Assembly (NCBI GenBank): GCA_028753945.1
Contig: JAPNXP010000003.1
Coordinates: 1,302,001-1,366,000 of the forward strand
Direction: 5' to 3'
DNA from: Hexactinellida sp. DTS-2022
Lineage: Eukaryota; Porifera; Hexactinellida
DNA: 64,000 bases
Each line of letters starts with the position of its first letter. Within the stretch, counting starts at the first letter, position 1. The notes below the pieces were generated by a model. It did no database searches and had not been told where the DNA came from. It saw only the letters and a program-made list of their open reading frames with translations. The position numbers and the translations under genes are program-made. This document shows positions 14,201 to 26,735 of this stretch, piece after piece.

Positions 14201-16443
14201 CGAGAAAAACCAATTTTTGCGACCTATGACTGTCAAAAACTACCAAAAAGATAAATGAATGGTTTACCGACATTTCCAGTTGTTTCTTTTGATGATATGA
14301 ATTATTTATCACCAAAAGTGTATTAATAGTGCCACTGAAACACCATTCACTCAAGTTACATTCATTTGAGAGCCTAATATCGTGAAAAACCAATTTTTGT
14401 CTGCAATGACTGTCAAAAACTACCAAATTGATAACTTATTAGTTTAAGGACGTTTCCTCCAGTTGTATCTGTTGATGATATATAGAATTTATCATCAAAT
14501 GTGTCCTAACAGTGCCACTGAAACACCATTCACTCAATTTACATTCATTTTTGAGCCTAGTATCTGGAAAAACCATTTGCTGTGTGCAATGAATGTCAAA
14601 AACTCCCAAATTGATAAATTAATGGTTTAAGGACGTTGCCTGTTGTTTCTTTTGATGATATTTTATATTTATCATCAAAAGTGTGCTAACAGGGCCACTG
14701 AAACAAAACTCACTCAATTAACATTCATTTGAGAGCCTAATATCTTGAAAAATCCAATTTTTGAGTGCAATGACTGTAAAAAAAACTAACAAAATGATAA
14801 ATGAATGGTTTAAGCACGTTTACACTTGTTTCTTTTTATTATATGTAATATTTTTCATCAAAAGTGTGCTAACAGTGTTCTGAAACACCACTCACTCAAG
14901 TAACATACATTTGAGAGCCAAATATCGTGAAAAACCAATTTTTATGTGCAATGACTGGTAAAAAATCACAAATTGCTAAATTAATGGTTTAAGGACGTTT
15001 CCTGTTGTTTCTTTTGATGATATGTCGTGTTTATCATCAAAAGTGTCCCTACAGTGCCCCTGAAACACCACTCACTCAATTTACAATCATTTAAGATCCA
15101 GATATCGAGAAAAACCAATTTTTGTCTGCAATGACTGTCAAAAACTACCAAAATGATAAATGAATGGTTTAAGGACGTTTCTTGTTGTTTCTTTTGATGA
15201 TATTTTATATTTATCATCAAAAGTGTGCTAACAGGGCCACTGAAACACCACTCACTCAAGTAACATTCATTTGAGAGCCTAATATCGTGAAAAATCCTAT
15301 TTTTGAGTGAAATGACTGTAAAAAAAACTACCAAAATGATAAATGAATGGTTTACCGTTGTTTCCAGTTGTTTCTTTTGATGATGTGAAGTAATTTATCA
15401 TCAAAGGTGTTCTAACAGTGCCACAGAAACACCACTCACTCAATTTACATTCATTTAAGAGCATAATATCTGGAAAAAACATTTTTTGAGTGCAATAACT
15501 GTCAAAAACTCCCAAATTGATCAATTATTGGTTTAAGGACGTTTTCATTTGTATCTTTTAATTATATGGAGTATTTATCTTCAAATATGTCCCAACAGTT
15601 CCACTGAAACACCATTCACTCAATTTACATTCATTTTCTGAGCCAAATAACGAGAAAAACCAATTTTTATGTGCAATAACTGTCAAAAACTCCCAAATTG
15701 ATAAATGAATGGTTTAAGCTCGTTTCCACTTGTTTCTTTTTCTTATATGTAATATTTATCATCAAAAGTGTGCTAACAGTGCCACTGAAACACCACTCAC
15801 TCAAGTAACATACATTTGAGAGCCTAATATCGTGAAAAACCAATTTTTCTGTGCAATGACTGTCAAAAACTCCCAAATTGATAGATTAATGGTTTAAGGA
15901 AAGTTTCCTGTTGTTTCTTTTGATGATATGTCGTGTTTATCATCAAAAGTGTCCCTACAGTGCCACTGAAACACCACTCACTCAATTTACAATCATTTAA
16001 TATCCAGATATCGAGAAAAACCAATTTTTGCGACCTATGACTGTCAAAAACTACCAAAAAGATAAATGAATGGTTTACCGACATTTCCAGTTGTTTCTTT
16101 TGATGATATGAATTATTTATCACCAAAAGTGTATTAATAGTGCCACTGAAACACCATTCACTCAAGTTACATTCATTTGAGAGCCTAATATCGTGAAAAA
16201 CCAATTTTTGTCTGCAATGACTGTCAAAAACTACCAAATTGATAACTTATTAGTTTAAGGACGTTTCCTCCAGTTGTATCTGTTGATAATATATAGAATT
16301 TATCATCAAATGTGTCCTAACAGTGCCACTGAAACACCATTCACTCAATTTACATTCATTTTTGAGCCTAGTATCTGGAAAAACCATTTTCTGTGTGCAA
16401 TGAATGTCAAAAACTCCCAAATTGATTAATTAATGGTTTAAGG
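14201..16443. repeat. Mosaic leading into octamer domain, ~1811-bp (10-mer) relation
   Basis: About 14060-14770 returns at about 15870-16580 with an offset of 1810-1811 bp; the extra base is in TTTAAGGAAAGTTTCC at 15896-15911. The first GACGTTGCC marker monomer is at 14632, the next at 16443. About 14971-15650 is a copy of the 11.72-12.40 kb segment. The monomer with AACAGTGTTCTGAAAC, a small deletion in the conserved core, first appears at about 14874. Confidence 0.75.
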
Positions 16444-17891
16444 ACGTTGCCTGTTGTTTCTTTTGATGATATTTTATATTTATCATCAAAAGTGTGCTAA
16501 CAGGGCCACTGAAACAAAACTCACTCAATCAACATTCATTTGAGAGCCTAATATCTTGAAAAATCCAATTTTTGAGTGCAATGACTGTAAAAAAAACTAA
16601 CAAAATGATAAATGAATGGTTTACCGTTGTTTCCAGTTGTTTCTTTTGATGATGTGTAGTAATTTATCATCAAAGGTGTTCTAATAGTGCCACAGAAACA
16701 CCACTCACTCAATTTCCATTCATTTAAGAGCCTTTTATCTGGAAAAACCAATTTTTAAGGGCAATGACTGTCAAAAACTCCCAAATTGATAAATTATTGG
16801 TTTAAGGACGTTTTCATTTGTATCTTTTGATGATATGGAGTATTTATCTTCAAATATGTCCCAACACTTCCACTGAAACACCATTCACTCAATTTACATT
16901 CATTTAAGAGCCTAATAACGAGAAAAACCAATTTTATGTGCAATAAACTGTCAAAAACTCCCAAATTGATAAATGAATGGTTTAAGCACGTTTCAACTTG
17001 TTTCTTTTTATTATATGTAATATTTTTCATCAAAAGTGTGCTAACAGTGTTCTGAAACTCCACTCACTCAAGTAACATACATTTGAGAGCCAAATATCGT
17101 GAAAAACCAATTTTTATGTGCAATGACTGGTAAAAAATCACAAATTGCTAAATTAATGGTTTAAGGACGTTTCCTGTTGTTTCTTTTGATGATATGTCGT
17201 GTTTATCATCAAAAGTGTCCCTACAGTGCCCCTGAAACACCACTCACTCAATTTACAATCATTTAAGATCCAGATATCGAGAAAAACCAATTTTTGTCTG
17301 CAATGACTGTCAAAAACTACCAAAATGATAAATGAATGGTTCAAGGACGTTTCTTGTTGTTTCTTTTGATGATATTTTATATTTATCATCAAAAGTGTGC
17401 TAACAGGGCCACTGAAACACCACTCACTGAAGTAACATTCATTTGAGAGCCTAATATCTTGAAAAATCCTATTTTTGAGTGAAATGACTGTAAAAAAAAA
17501 CTACCAAAATGATAAATGAATGGTTTACCGTTGTTTCCAGTTGTTTCTTTTGATGATGTGAAGTAATTTATCATCAAAGGTGTTCTAACAGTGCCACAGA
17601 AACACCACTCACTCAATTTACATTCATTTAAGAGCATAATATCTGGAAAAAACATTTTTTGAGTGCAATGACTGTCAAAAACTCCCAAATTGATAAATTA
17701 TTGGTTTAAGGACGTTTTCATTTGTATCTTTTAATTATATGGAGTATTTATCTTCAAATATGTCCCAACTGTTCCACTGAAACACCATTCACTCAATTTA
17801 CATTCATTTTTGAACCTAGTATCTGGAAAAACCATTTTCTGTGTGCAATGAATTTCAAAAACTCCCAAATTGATAAATTAATGGTTTAAGG
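16444..17891. repeat. Octamer HOR (1448 bp), copy 1
   Basis: Delimited by the diagnostic ACGTTGCC (G where nearly all monomers have T), present at 16444, 17892 and 19340, giving exactly 1448 bp twice. Each unit carries, in order, the ACAAAACTCACTC monomer, GATGATGTGTAGTAATTTATC, CCAACACTTCCACTG, CAGTGTTCTGAAAC, the ACTGGTAAAAAATCACAAATTG monomer and the 9-A run GTAAAAAAAAAC. Private to this copy and to 21873-23320: GATTAATTAATGG just upstream and CTCAATCAACATTC. Confidence 0.9.
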
Positions 17892-19339
17892 ACGTTGCCT
17901 GTTGTTTCTTTTGATGATATTTTATATTTATCATCAAAAGTGTGCTAACAGGGCCACTGAAACAAAACTCACTCAATTAACATTCATTTGAGAGCCTAAT
18001 ATCTTGAAAAATCCTATTTTTGAGTGCAATGACTGTAAAAAAAACTAACAAAATGATAAATGAATGGTTTACCGTTGTTTCCAGTTGTTTCTTTTGATGA
18101 TGTGTAGTAATTTATCATCAAAGGTGTTCTAATAGTGCCACAGAAACACCACTCACTCAATTTCCATTCATTTAAGAGCCTTTTATCTGGAAAAACCAAT
18201 TTTTAAGGGCAATGACTGTCAAAAACTCCCAAATTGATAAATTATTGGTTTAAGGACGTTTTCATTTGTATCTTTTGATGATATGGAGTATTTATCTTCA
18301 AATATGTCCCAACACTTCCACTGAAACACCATTCACTCAATTTACATTCATTTAAGAGCCTAATAACGAGAAAAACCAATTTTATGTGCAATAAACTGTC
18401 AAAAACTCCCAAATTGATAAATGAATGGTTTAAGCACGTTTCAACTTGTTTCTTTTTATTATATGTAATATTTTTCATCAAAAGTGTGCTAACAGTGTTC
18501 TGAAACTCCACTCACTCAAGTAACATACATTTGAGAGCCAAATATCGTGAAAAACCAATTTTTATGTGCAATGACTGGTAAAAAATCACAAATTGCTAAA
18601 TTAATGGTTTAAGGACGTTTCCTGTTGTTTCTTTTGATGATATGTCGTGTTTATCATCAAAAGTGTCCCTACAGTGCCCCTGAAACACCACTCACTCAAT
18701 TTACAATCATTTAAGATCCAGATATCGAGAAAAACCAATTTTTGTCTGCAATGACTGTCAAAAACTACCAAAATGATAAATGAATGGTTTAAGGACGTTT
18801 CTTGTTGTTTCTTTTGATGATATTTTATATTTATCATCAAAAGTGTGCTAACAGGGCCACTGAAACACCACTCACTGAAGTAACATTCATTTGAGAGCCT
18901 AATATCTTGAAAAATCCTATTTTTGAGTGAAATGACTGTAAAAAAAAACTACCAAAATGATAAATGAATGGTTTACCGTTGTTTCCAGTTGTTTCTTTTG
19001 ATGATGTGAAGTAATTTATCATCAAAGGTGTTCTAACAGTGCCACAGAAACACCACTCACTCAATTTACATTCATTTAAGAGCATAATATCTGGAAAAAA
19101 CATTTTTTGAGTGCAATGACTGTCAAAAACTCCCAAATTGATAAATTATTGGTTTAAGGACGTTTTCATTTGTATCTTTTAATTATATGGAGTATTTATC
19201 TTCAAATATGTCCCAACTGTTCCACTGAAACACCATTCACTCAATTTACATTCATTTTTGAACCTAGTATCTGGAAAAACCATTTTCTGTGTGCAATGAA
19301 TTTCAAAAACTCCCAAATTGATAAATTAATGGTTTAAGG
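17892..19339. repeat. Octamer HOR (1448 bp), copy 2
   Basis: Same monomer order as copy 1. It reads CTCAATTAACATTC and AATCCTATTTTTGAG near its start where copy 1 has CTCAATCAAC and AATCCAATTTTTG. It shares GAAACTCCACTC and CACTGAAGTAAC with copy 1. Beyond such single-base changes I saw no rearrangement. Confidence 0.9.
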
Positions 19340-20703
19340 ACGTTGCCTGTTGTTTCTTTTGATGATATTTTATATTTATCATCAAAAGTGTGCTAACAGG
19401 GCCACTGAAACAAAACTCACTCAATTAACATTCATTTGAGAGCCTAATATCTTGAAAAATCCAATTTTTGAGTGCAATGACTGTAAAAAAAACTAACAAA
19501 ATGATAAATGAATGGTTTACCGTTGTTTCCAGTTGTTTCTTTTGATGATGTGTAGTAATTTATCATCAAAGGTGTTCTAATAGTGCCACAGAAACACCAC
19601 TCACTCAATTTCCATTCATTTAAGAGCCTTTTATCTGGAAAAACCAATTTTTAAGGGCAATGACTGTCAAAAACTCCCAAATTGATAAATTATTGGTTTA
19701 AGGACGTTTTCATTTGTATCTTTTGATGATATGGAGTATTTATCTTCAAATATGTCCCAACACTTCCACTGAAACACCATTCACTCAATTTACATTCATT
19801 TAAGAGCCTAATAACGAGAAAAACCAATTTTATGTGCAATAAACTGTCAAAAACTCCCAAATTGATAAATGAATGGTTTAAGCACGTTTCAACTTGTTTC
19901 TTTTTATTATATGTAATATTTTTCATCAAAAGTGTGCTAACAGTGTTCTGAAACACCACTCACTCAAGTAACATACATTTGAGAGCCAAATATCGTGAAA
20001 AACCAATTTTTATGTGCAATGACTGGTAAAAAATCACAAATTGCTAAATTAATGGTTTAAGGACGTTTCCTGTTGTTTCTTTTGATGATATGTCGTGTTT
20101 ATCATCAAAAGTGTCCCTACAGTGCCCCTGAAACACCACTCACTCAATTTACAATCATTTAAGATCCAGATATCGAGAAAAACCAATTTTTGTCTGCAAT
20201 GACTGTCAAAAACTACCAAAATGATAAATGAATGGTTTAAGGACGTTTCTTGTTGTTTCTTTTGATGATATTTTATATTTATCATCAAAAGTGTGCTAAC
20301 AGGGCCACTGAAACACCACTCACTCAAGTAACATTCATTTGAGAGCCTAATATCGTGAAAAATCCTATTTTTGAGTGAAATGACTGTAAAAAAAAACTAC
20401 CAAAATGATAAACGAATGGTTTACCCTTGTTTCCAGTTGTTTCTTTTGATGATGTGAAGTAATTTATCATCAAAGGTGTTCTAACAGTGCCACAGAAACA
20501 CCACTCACTCAATTTACATTCATTTAAGAGCATAATATCTGGAAAAAACATTTTTTGAGTGCAATGACTGTCAAAAACTCCCAAATTGATAAATTATTGG
20601 TTTAAGGACGTTTTCATTTGTATCTTTTAATTATATGGAGTATTTATCTTCAAATATGTCCCAACAGTTCCACTGAAACACCATTCACTCAATTTACATT
20701 CAT
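19340..20703. repeat. Octamer HOR, copy 3 (truncated on the right)
   Basis: Follows copies 1 and 2 until about 20703, where ATTCATTTTCTGAGCC replaces ATTCATTTTTGAACC. Private states are GAAACACCACTC after the GTGTTCT variant, CACTCAAGTAAC, AAACGAATGG and TTACCCTTG. From 20041 onward it is the apparent source or sister of the segment at 26736. Confidence 0.85.
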
Positions 20704-21872
20704 TTTCTGAGCCAAATAACGAGAAAAACCAATTTTTATGTGCAATAACTGTCAAAAACTCCCAAATTGATAAATGAATGGTTTAAGCTCGTTTCCACTT
20801 GTTTCTTTTTCTTATATGTAATATTTATCATCAAAAGTGTGCTAACAGTGCCATTGAAACACCACTCACTCAAGTAACATACATTTGAGAGCCTAATATC
20901 GTGAAAAACCAATTTTTATGTGCAATGACTGTCAAAAACTCCCAAATTGATAGATTAATGGTTTAAGGACGTTTCCTGTTGTTTCTTTTGATGATATGTC
21001 GTGTTTATCATCAAAAGTGTCCCTACAGTGCCACTGAAACACCACTCACTCAATTTACAATCATTTAATATCCAGATATCGAGAAAAACCAATTTTTGCG
21101 ACCTATGACTGTCAAAAACTACCAAAAAGATAAATGAATGGTTTACCGACATTTCCAGTTGTTTCTTTTGATGATATGAATTATTTATCACCAAAAGTGT
21201 ATTAATAGTGCCACTGAAACACCATTCACTCAAGTTACATTCATTTGAGAGCCTAATATCGTGAAAAACCAATTTTTGTCTGCAATGACTGTCAAAAACT
21301 ACCAAATTGATAACTTATTAGTTTAAGGACGTTTCCTCAAAGTTGTATCTGTTGATGATATATAGAATTTATCATCAAATGTGTCCTAACAGTGCCACTG
21401 AAACACCATTCACTCAATTTACATTCATTTTTGAGCCTAGTATCTGGAAAAACCATTTTCTGTGTGCCTTGAATGTCAAAAACTCCCAAATTGATAAATT
21501 AATGGTTTAAGGACGTTGCCTGTTGTTTCTTTTGATGATATTTTATATTTATCATCAAAAGTGTGCTAACAGGGCCACTGAAACAAAACTCACTCAATTA
21601 ACATTCATTTGAGAGCCTAATATCTTGAAAAACCAATTTTTATGTGCAATGACTGGTAAAAAATCACAAATTGCTAAATTAATGGTTTAAGGACGTTTCC
21701 TGTTGTTTCTTTTGATGATATGTCGTGTTTATCATCAAAAGTGTCCCTACAGTGCCCCTGAAACACCACTCACTCAATTTACAATCATTTAAGATCCAGA
21801 TATCGAGAAAAACCATTTTCTGTGTGCAATGAATGTCAAAAACTCCCAAATTGATTAATTAATGGTTTAAGG
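20704..21872. repeat. Segment of the 13.8-14.7 kb type plus two chimeric monomers
   Basis: 20704-21600 follows the monomer order of about 13825-14720 at an offset near 6880 bp (ATAGATTAATGG, AATATCCAGATATCG, CCAAAAAGATAAATG). The next two monomers are hybrids: near 21630 ATATCTTG is joined to AAAAACC and the ACTGGTAAAAAATCAC monomer, and near 21808 GATATCGAG is joined to AAAAACCATTTTCTG. Both junctions lie in the conserved GAAAAACCA segment and place ACGTTGCC markers only 360 bp apart (21513 and 21873). Confidence 0.8.
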
Positions 21873-23320
21873 ACGTTGCCTGTTGTTTCTTTTGATGATA
21901 TTTTATATTTATCATCAAAAGTGTGCTAACAGGGCCACTGAAACAAAACTCACTCAATCAACATTCATTTGAGAGCCTAATATCTTGAAAAATCCAATTT
22001 TTGAGTGCAATGACTGTAAAAAAAACTAACAAAATGATAAATGAATGGTTTACCGTTGTTTCCAGTTGTTTCTTTTGATGATGTGTAGTAATTTATCATC
22101 AAAGGTGTTCTAATAGTGCCACAGAAACACCACTCACTCAATTTCCATTCATTTAAGAGCCTTTTATCTGGAAAAACCAATTTTTAAGGGCAATGACTGT
22201 CAAAAACTCCCAAATTGATAAATTATTGGTTTAAGGACGTTTTCATTTGTATCTTTTGATGATATGGAGTATTTATCTTCAAATATGTCCCAACACTTCC
22301 ACTGAAACACCATTCACTCAATTTACATTCATTTAAGAGCCTAATAACGAGAAAAACCAATTTTATGTGCAATAAACTGTCAAAAACTCCCAAATTGATA
22401 AATGAATGGTTTAAGCACGTTTCAACTTGTTTCTTTTTATTATATGTAATATTTTTCATCAAAAGTGTGCTAACAGTGTTCTGAAACTCCACTCACTCAA
22501 GTAACATACATTTGAGAGCCAAATATCGTGAAAAACCAATTTTTATGTGCAATGACTGGTAAAAAATCACAAATTGCTAAATTAATGGTTTAAGGACGTT
22601 TCCTGTTGTTTCTTTTGATGATATGTCGTGTTTATCATCAAAAGTGTCCCTACAGTGCCCCTGAAACACCACTCACTCAATTTACAATCATTTAAGATCC
22701 AGATATCGAGAAAAACCAATTTTTGTCTGCAATGACTGTCAAAAACTACCAAAATGATAAATGAATGGTTTAAGGACGTTTCTTGTTGTTTCTTTTGATG
22801 ATATTTTATATTTATCATCAAAAGTGTGCTAACAGGGCCACTGAAACACCACTCACTGAAGTAACATTCATTTGAGAGCCTAATATCTTGAAAAATCCTA
22901 TTTTTGAGTGAAATGACTGTAAAAAAAAACTACCAAAATGATAAATGAATGGTTTACCGTTGTTTCCAGTTGTTTCTTTTGATGATGTGAAGTAATTTAT
23001 CATCAAAGGTGTTCTAACAGTGCCACAGAAACACCACTCACTCAATTTACATTCATTTAAGAGCATAATATCTGGAAAAAACATTTTTTGAGTGCAATGA
23101 CTGTCAAAAACTCCCAAATTGATAAATTATTGGTTTAAGGACGTTTTCATTTGTATCTTTTAATTATATGGAGTATTTATCTTCAAATATGTCCCAACTG
23201 TTCCACTGAAACACCATTCACTCAATTTACATTCATTTTTGAACCTAGTATCTGGAAAAACCATTTTCTGTGTGCAATGAATTTCAAAAACTCCCAAATT
23301 GATAAATTAATGGTTTAAGG
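21873..23320. repeat. Octamer HOR (1448 bp), displaced copy of unit 1
   Basis: The copy at 16444-17891 returns here at an offset of 5429 bp, including its private GATTAATTAATGG, CTCAATCAACATTC, GAAACTCCACTC, CACTGAAGTAAC and TTTTTGAACCTAG states. It is therefore closer to a unit 5.4 kb away than to the adjacent units 2 and 3. Confidence 0.85.
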
Positions 23321-23844
23321 ACGTTGCCTGTTGTTTCTTTCGATGATATTTTATATTTATCATCAAAAGTGTGCTAACAGGGCCACTGAAACAAAACTCA
23401 CTCAATTAACATTCATTTGAGAGCCTAATATCTTGAAAAATCCAATTTTTGAGTGCAATGACTGTAAAAAAAACTAACAAAATGATAAATGAATGGTTTA
23501 CCGTTGTTTCCAGTTGTTTCTTTTGATGATGTGAAGTAATTTATCATCAAAGGTGTTCTAACAGTGCCACAGAAACACCACTCACTCAATTTACATTCAT
23601 TTAAGAGCATAATATCTGGAAAAAACATTTTTTGAGTGCAATGACTGTCAAAAACTCCCAAATTGATAAATTATTGGTTTAAGGACGTTTTCATTTGTAT
23701 CTTTTAATTATATGGAGTATTTATCTTCAAATATGTCCCAACAGTTCCACTGAAACACCATTCACTCAATTTACATTCATTTTCTGAGCCAAATAACGAG
23801 AAAAACCAATTTTTATGTGCAATAACTGTCAAAAACTCCCAAAT
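23321..23844. repeat. Short linking segment (three monomers) between octamers
   Basis: Begins as another octamer copy (ACGTTGCC at 23321, with a private TTTCTTTCGATGATA at about 23335). It switches within the GATGATGTGAAGTAATTTATC monomer to the order that ends the 1448-bp unit 3, leading to the TTCAAATATGTCCCAACAG monomer. Confidence 0.7.
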
Positions 23845-25290
23845 TGATAAATGAATGGTTTAAGCTCGTTTCCACTTGTTTCTTTTTCTTATATGTAATA
23901 TTTATCATCAAAAGTGTGCTAACAGTGCCATTGAAACACCACTCACTCAAGTAACATACATTTGAGAGCCTAATATCGTGAAAAACCAATTTTTATGTGC
24001 AATGACTGTCAAAAACTCCCAAATTGATAGATTAATGGTTTAAGGACGTTTCCTGTTGTTTCTTTTGATGATATGTCGTGTTTATCATCAAAAGTGTCCC
24101 TACAGTGCCACTGAAACACCACTCACTCAATTTACAATCATTTAATATCCAGATATCGAGAAAAACCAATTTTTGCGACCTATGACTGTCAAAAACTACC
24201 AAAAAGATAAATGAATGGTTTACCGACATTTCCAGTTGTTTCTTTTGATGATATGAATTATTTATCACCAAAAGTGTATTAATAGTGCCACTGAAACACC
24301 ATTCACTCAAGTTACATTCATTTGAGAGCCTAATATCGTGAAAAACCAATTTTTGTCTGCAATGACTGTCAAAAACTACCAAATTGATAACTTATTAGTT
24401 TAAGGACGTTTCCTCAAAGTTGTATCTGTTGATGATATATAGAATTTATCATCAAATGTGTCCTAACAGTGCCACTGAAACACCATTCACTCAATTTACA
24501 TTCATTTTTGAGCCTAGTATCTGGAAAAACCATTTTCTGTGTGCAATGAATGTCAAAAACTCCCAAATTGATAAATTAATGGTTTAAGGACGTTGCCTGT
24601 TGTTTCTTTTGATGATATTTTATATTTATCATCAAAAGTGTGCTAACAGGGCCACTGAAACAAAACTCACTCAATTAACATTCATTTGAGAGCCTAATAT
24701 CTTGAAAAATCCAATTTTTGAGTGCAATGACTGTAAAAAAAACTAACAAAATGATAAATGAATGGTTTACCGTTGTTTCCAGTTGTTTCTTTTGATGCTG
24801 TGTAGTAATTTATCATCAAAGGTGTTCTAATAGTGCCACAGAAACACCACTCACTCAATTTCCATTCATTTAAGAGCCTTTTATCTGGAAAAACCAATTT
24901 TTAAGGGCAATGATTGTCAAAAACTCCCAAATTGATAAATTATTGGTTTAAGGACGTTTTGATTTGTATCTTTTGATGATATGGAGTATTTATCTTCAAA
25001 TATGTCGCAACACTTCCACTGAAACACCATTCACTCAATTTACATTCATTTAAGAGCCTAATAACGAGAAAAACCAATTTTATGTGCAATAAACTGTCAA
25101 AAACTCCCAAATTGATAAATGAATGGTTTAAGCACGTTTCAACTTGTTTCTTTTTATTATATGTAATATTTTTCATCAAAAGTGTGCTAACAGTGTTCTG
25201 AAACACCACTCACTCAAGTAACATACATTTGAGAGCCAAATATCGTGAAAAATAATTTTTATGTGCAATGACTGGTAAAAAATCACAAAT
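23845..25290. repeat. Octamer HOR (1446 bp), copy 1
   Basis: Starts at AAATTGATAAATGAATGGTTTAAGCTCG. The next copy is reached through a hybrid monomer at about 25270-25295, where ACTGGTAAAAAATCAC runs into AAATTGATAAATG. Shared states include GTGCCATTGAAAC, CTCAAAGTTGTATC, GATGCTGTGTAG, GCAATGATTGTC and CGTTTTGATTTG. I saw no difference between the two copies. Confidence 0.9.
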
Positions 25291-26735
25291 TGATAAATGA
25301 ATGGTTTAAGCTCGTTTCCACTTGTTTCTTTTTCTTATATGTAATATTTATCATCAAAAGTGTGCTAACAGTGCCATTGAAACACCACTCACTCAAGTAA
25401 CATACATTTGAGAGCCTAATATCGTGAAAAACCAATTTTTATGTGCAATGACTGTCAAAAACTCCCAAATTGATAGATTAATGGTTTAAGGACGTTTCCT
25501 GTTGTTTCTTTTGATGATATGTCGTGTTTATCATCAAAAGTGTCCCTACAGTGCCACTGAAACACCACTCACTCAATTTACAATCATTTAATATCCAGAT
25601 ATCGAGAAAAACCAATTTTTGCGACCTATGACTGTCAAAAACTACCAAAAAGATAAATGAATGGTTTACCGACATTTCCAGTTGTTTCTTTTGATGATAT
25701 GAATTATTTATCACCAAAAGTGTATTAATAGTGCCACTGAAACACCATTCACTCAAGTTACATTCATTTGAGAGCCTAATATCGTGAAAAACCAATTTTT
25801 GTCTGCAATGACTGTCAAAAACTACCAAATTGATAACTTATTAGTTTAAGGACGTTTCCTCAAAGTTGTATCTGTTGATGATATATAGAATTTATCATCA
25901 AATGTGTCCTAACAGTGCCACTGAAACACCATTCACTCAATTTACATTCATTTTTGAGCCTAGTATCTGGAAAAACCATTTTCTGTGTGCAATGAATGTC
26001 AAAAACTCCCAAATTGATAAATTAATGGTTTAAGGACGTTGCCTGTTGTTTCTTTTGATGATATTTTATATTTATCATCAAAAGTGTGCTAACAGGGCCA
26101 CTGAAACAAAACTCACTCAATTAACATTCATTTGAGAGCCTAATATCTTGAAAAATCCAATTTTTGAGTGCAATGACTGTAAAAAAAACTAACAAAATGA
26201 TAAATGAATGGTTTACCGTTGTTTCCAGTTGTTTCTTTTGATGCTGTGTAGTAATTTATCATCAAAGGTGTTCTAATAGTGCCACAGAAACACCACTCAC
26301 TCAATTTCCATTCATTTAAGAGCCTTTTATCTGGAAAAACCAATTTTTAAGGGCAATGATTGTCAAAAACTCCCAAATTGATAAATTATTGGTTTAAGGA
26401 CGTTTTGATTTGTATCTTTTGATGATATGGAGTATTTATCTTCAAATATGTCGCAACACTTCCACTGAAACACCATTCACTCAATTTACATTCATTTAAG
26501 AGCCTAATAACGAGAAAAACCAATTTTATGTGCAATAAACTGTCAAAAACTCCCAAATTGATAAATGAATGGTTTAAGCACGTTTCAACTTGTTTCTTTT
26601 TATTATATGTAATATTTTTCATCAAAAGTGTGCTAACAGTGTTCTGAAACACCACTCACTCAAGTAACATACATTTGAGAGCCAAATATCGTGAAAAATA
26701 ATTTTTATGTGCAATGACTGGTAAAAAATCACAAA
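25291..26735. repeat. Octamer HOR (1446 bp), copy 2
   Basis: Offset to copy 1 is constant at 1446 bp and the sequence looks identical by eye. It ends at about 26735, where copy 1 reads AAATTGATAAATGAATGG and this copy reads AAATTGCTAAATTAATGC and continues as the segment copied from 20.0 kb. The near-identity suggests a very recent duplication, or an assembly effect to be excluded. Confidence 0.9.
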
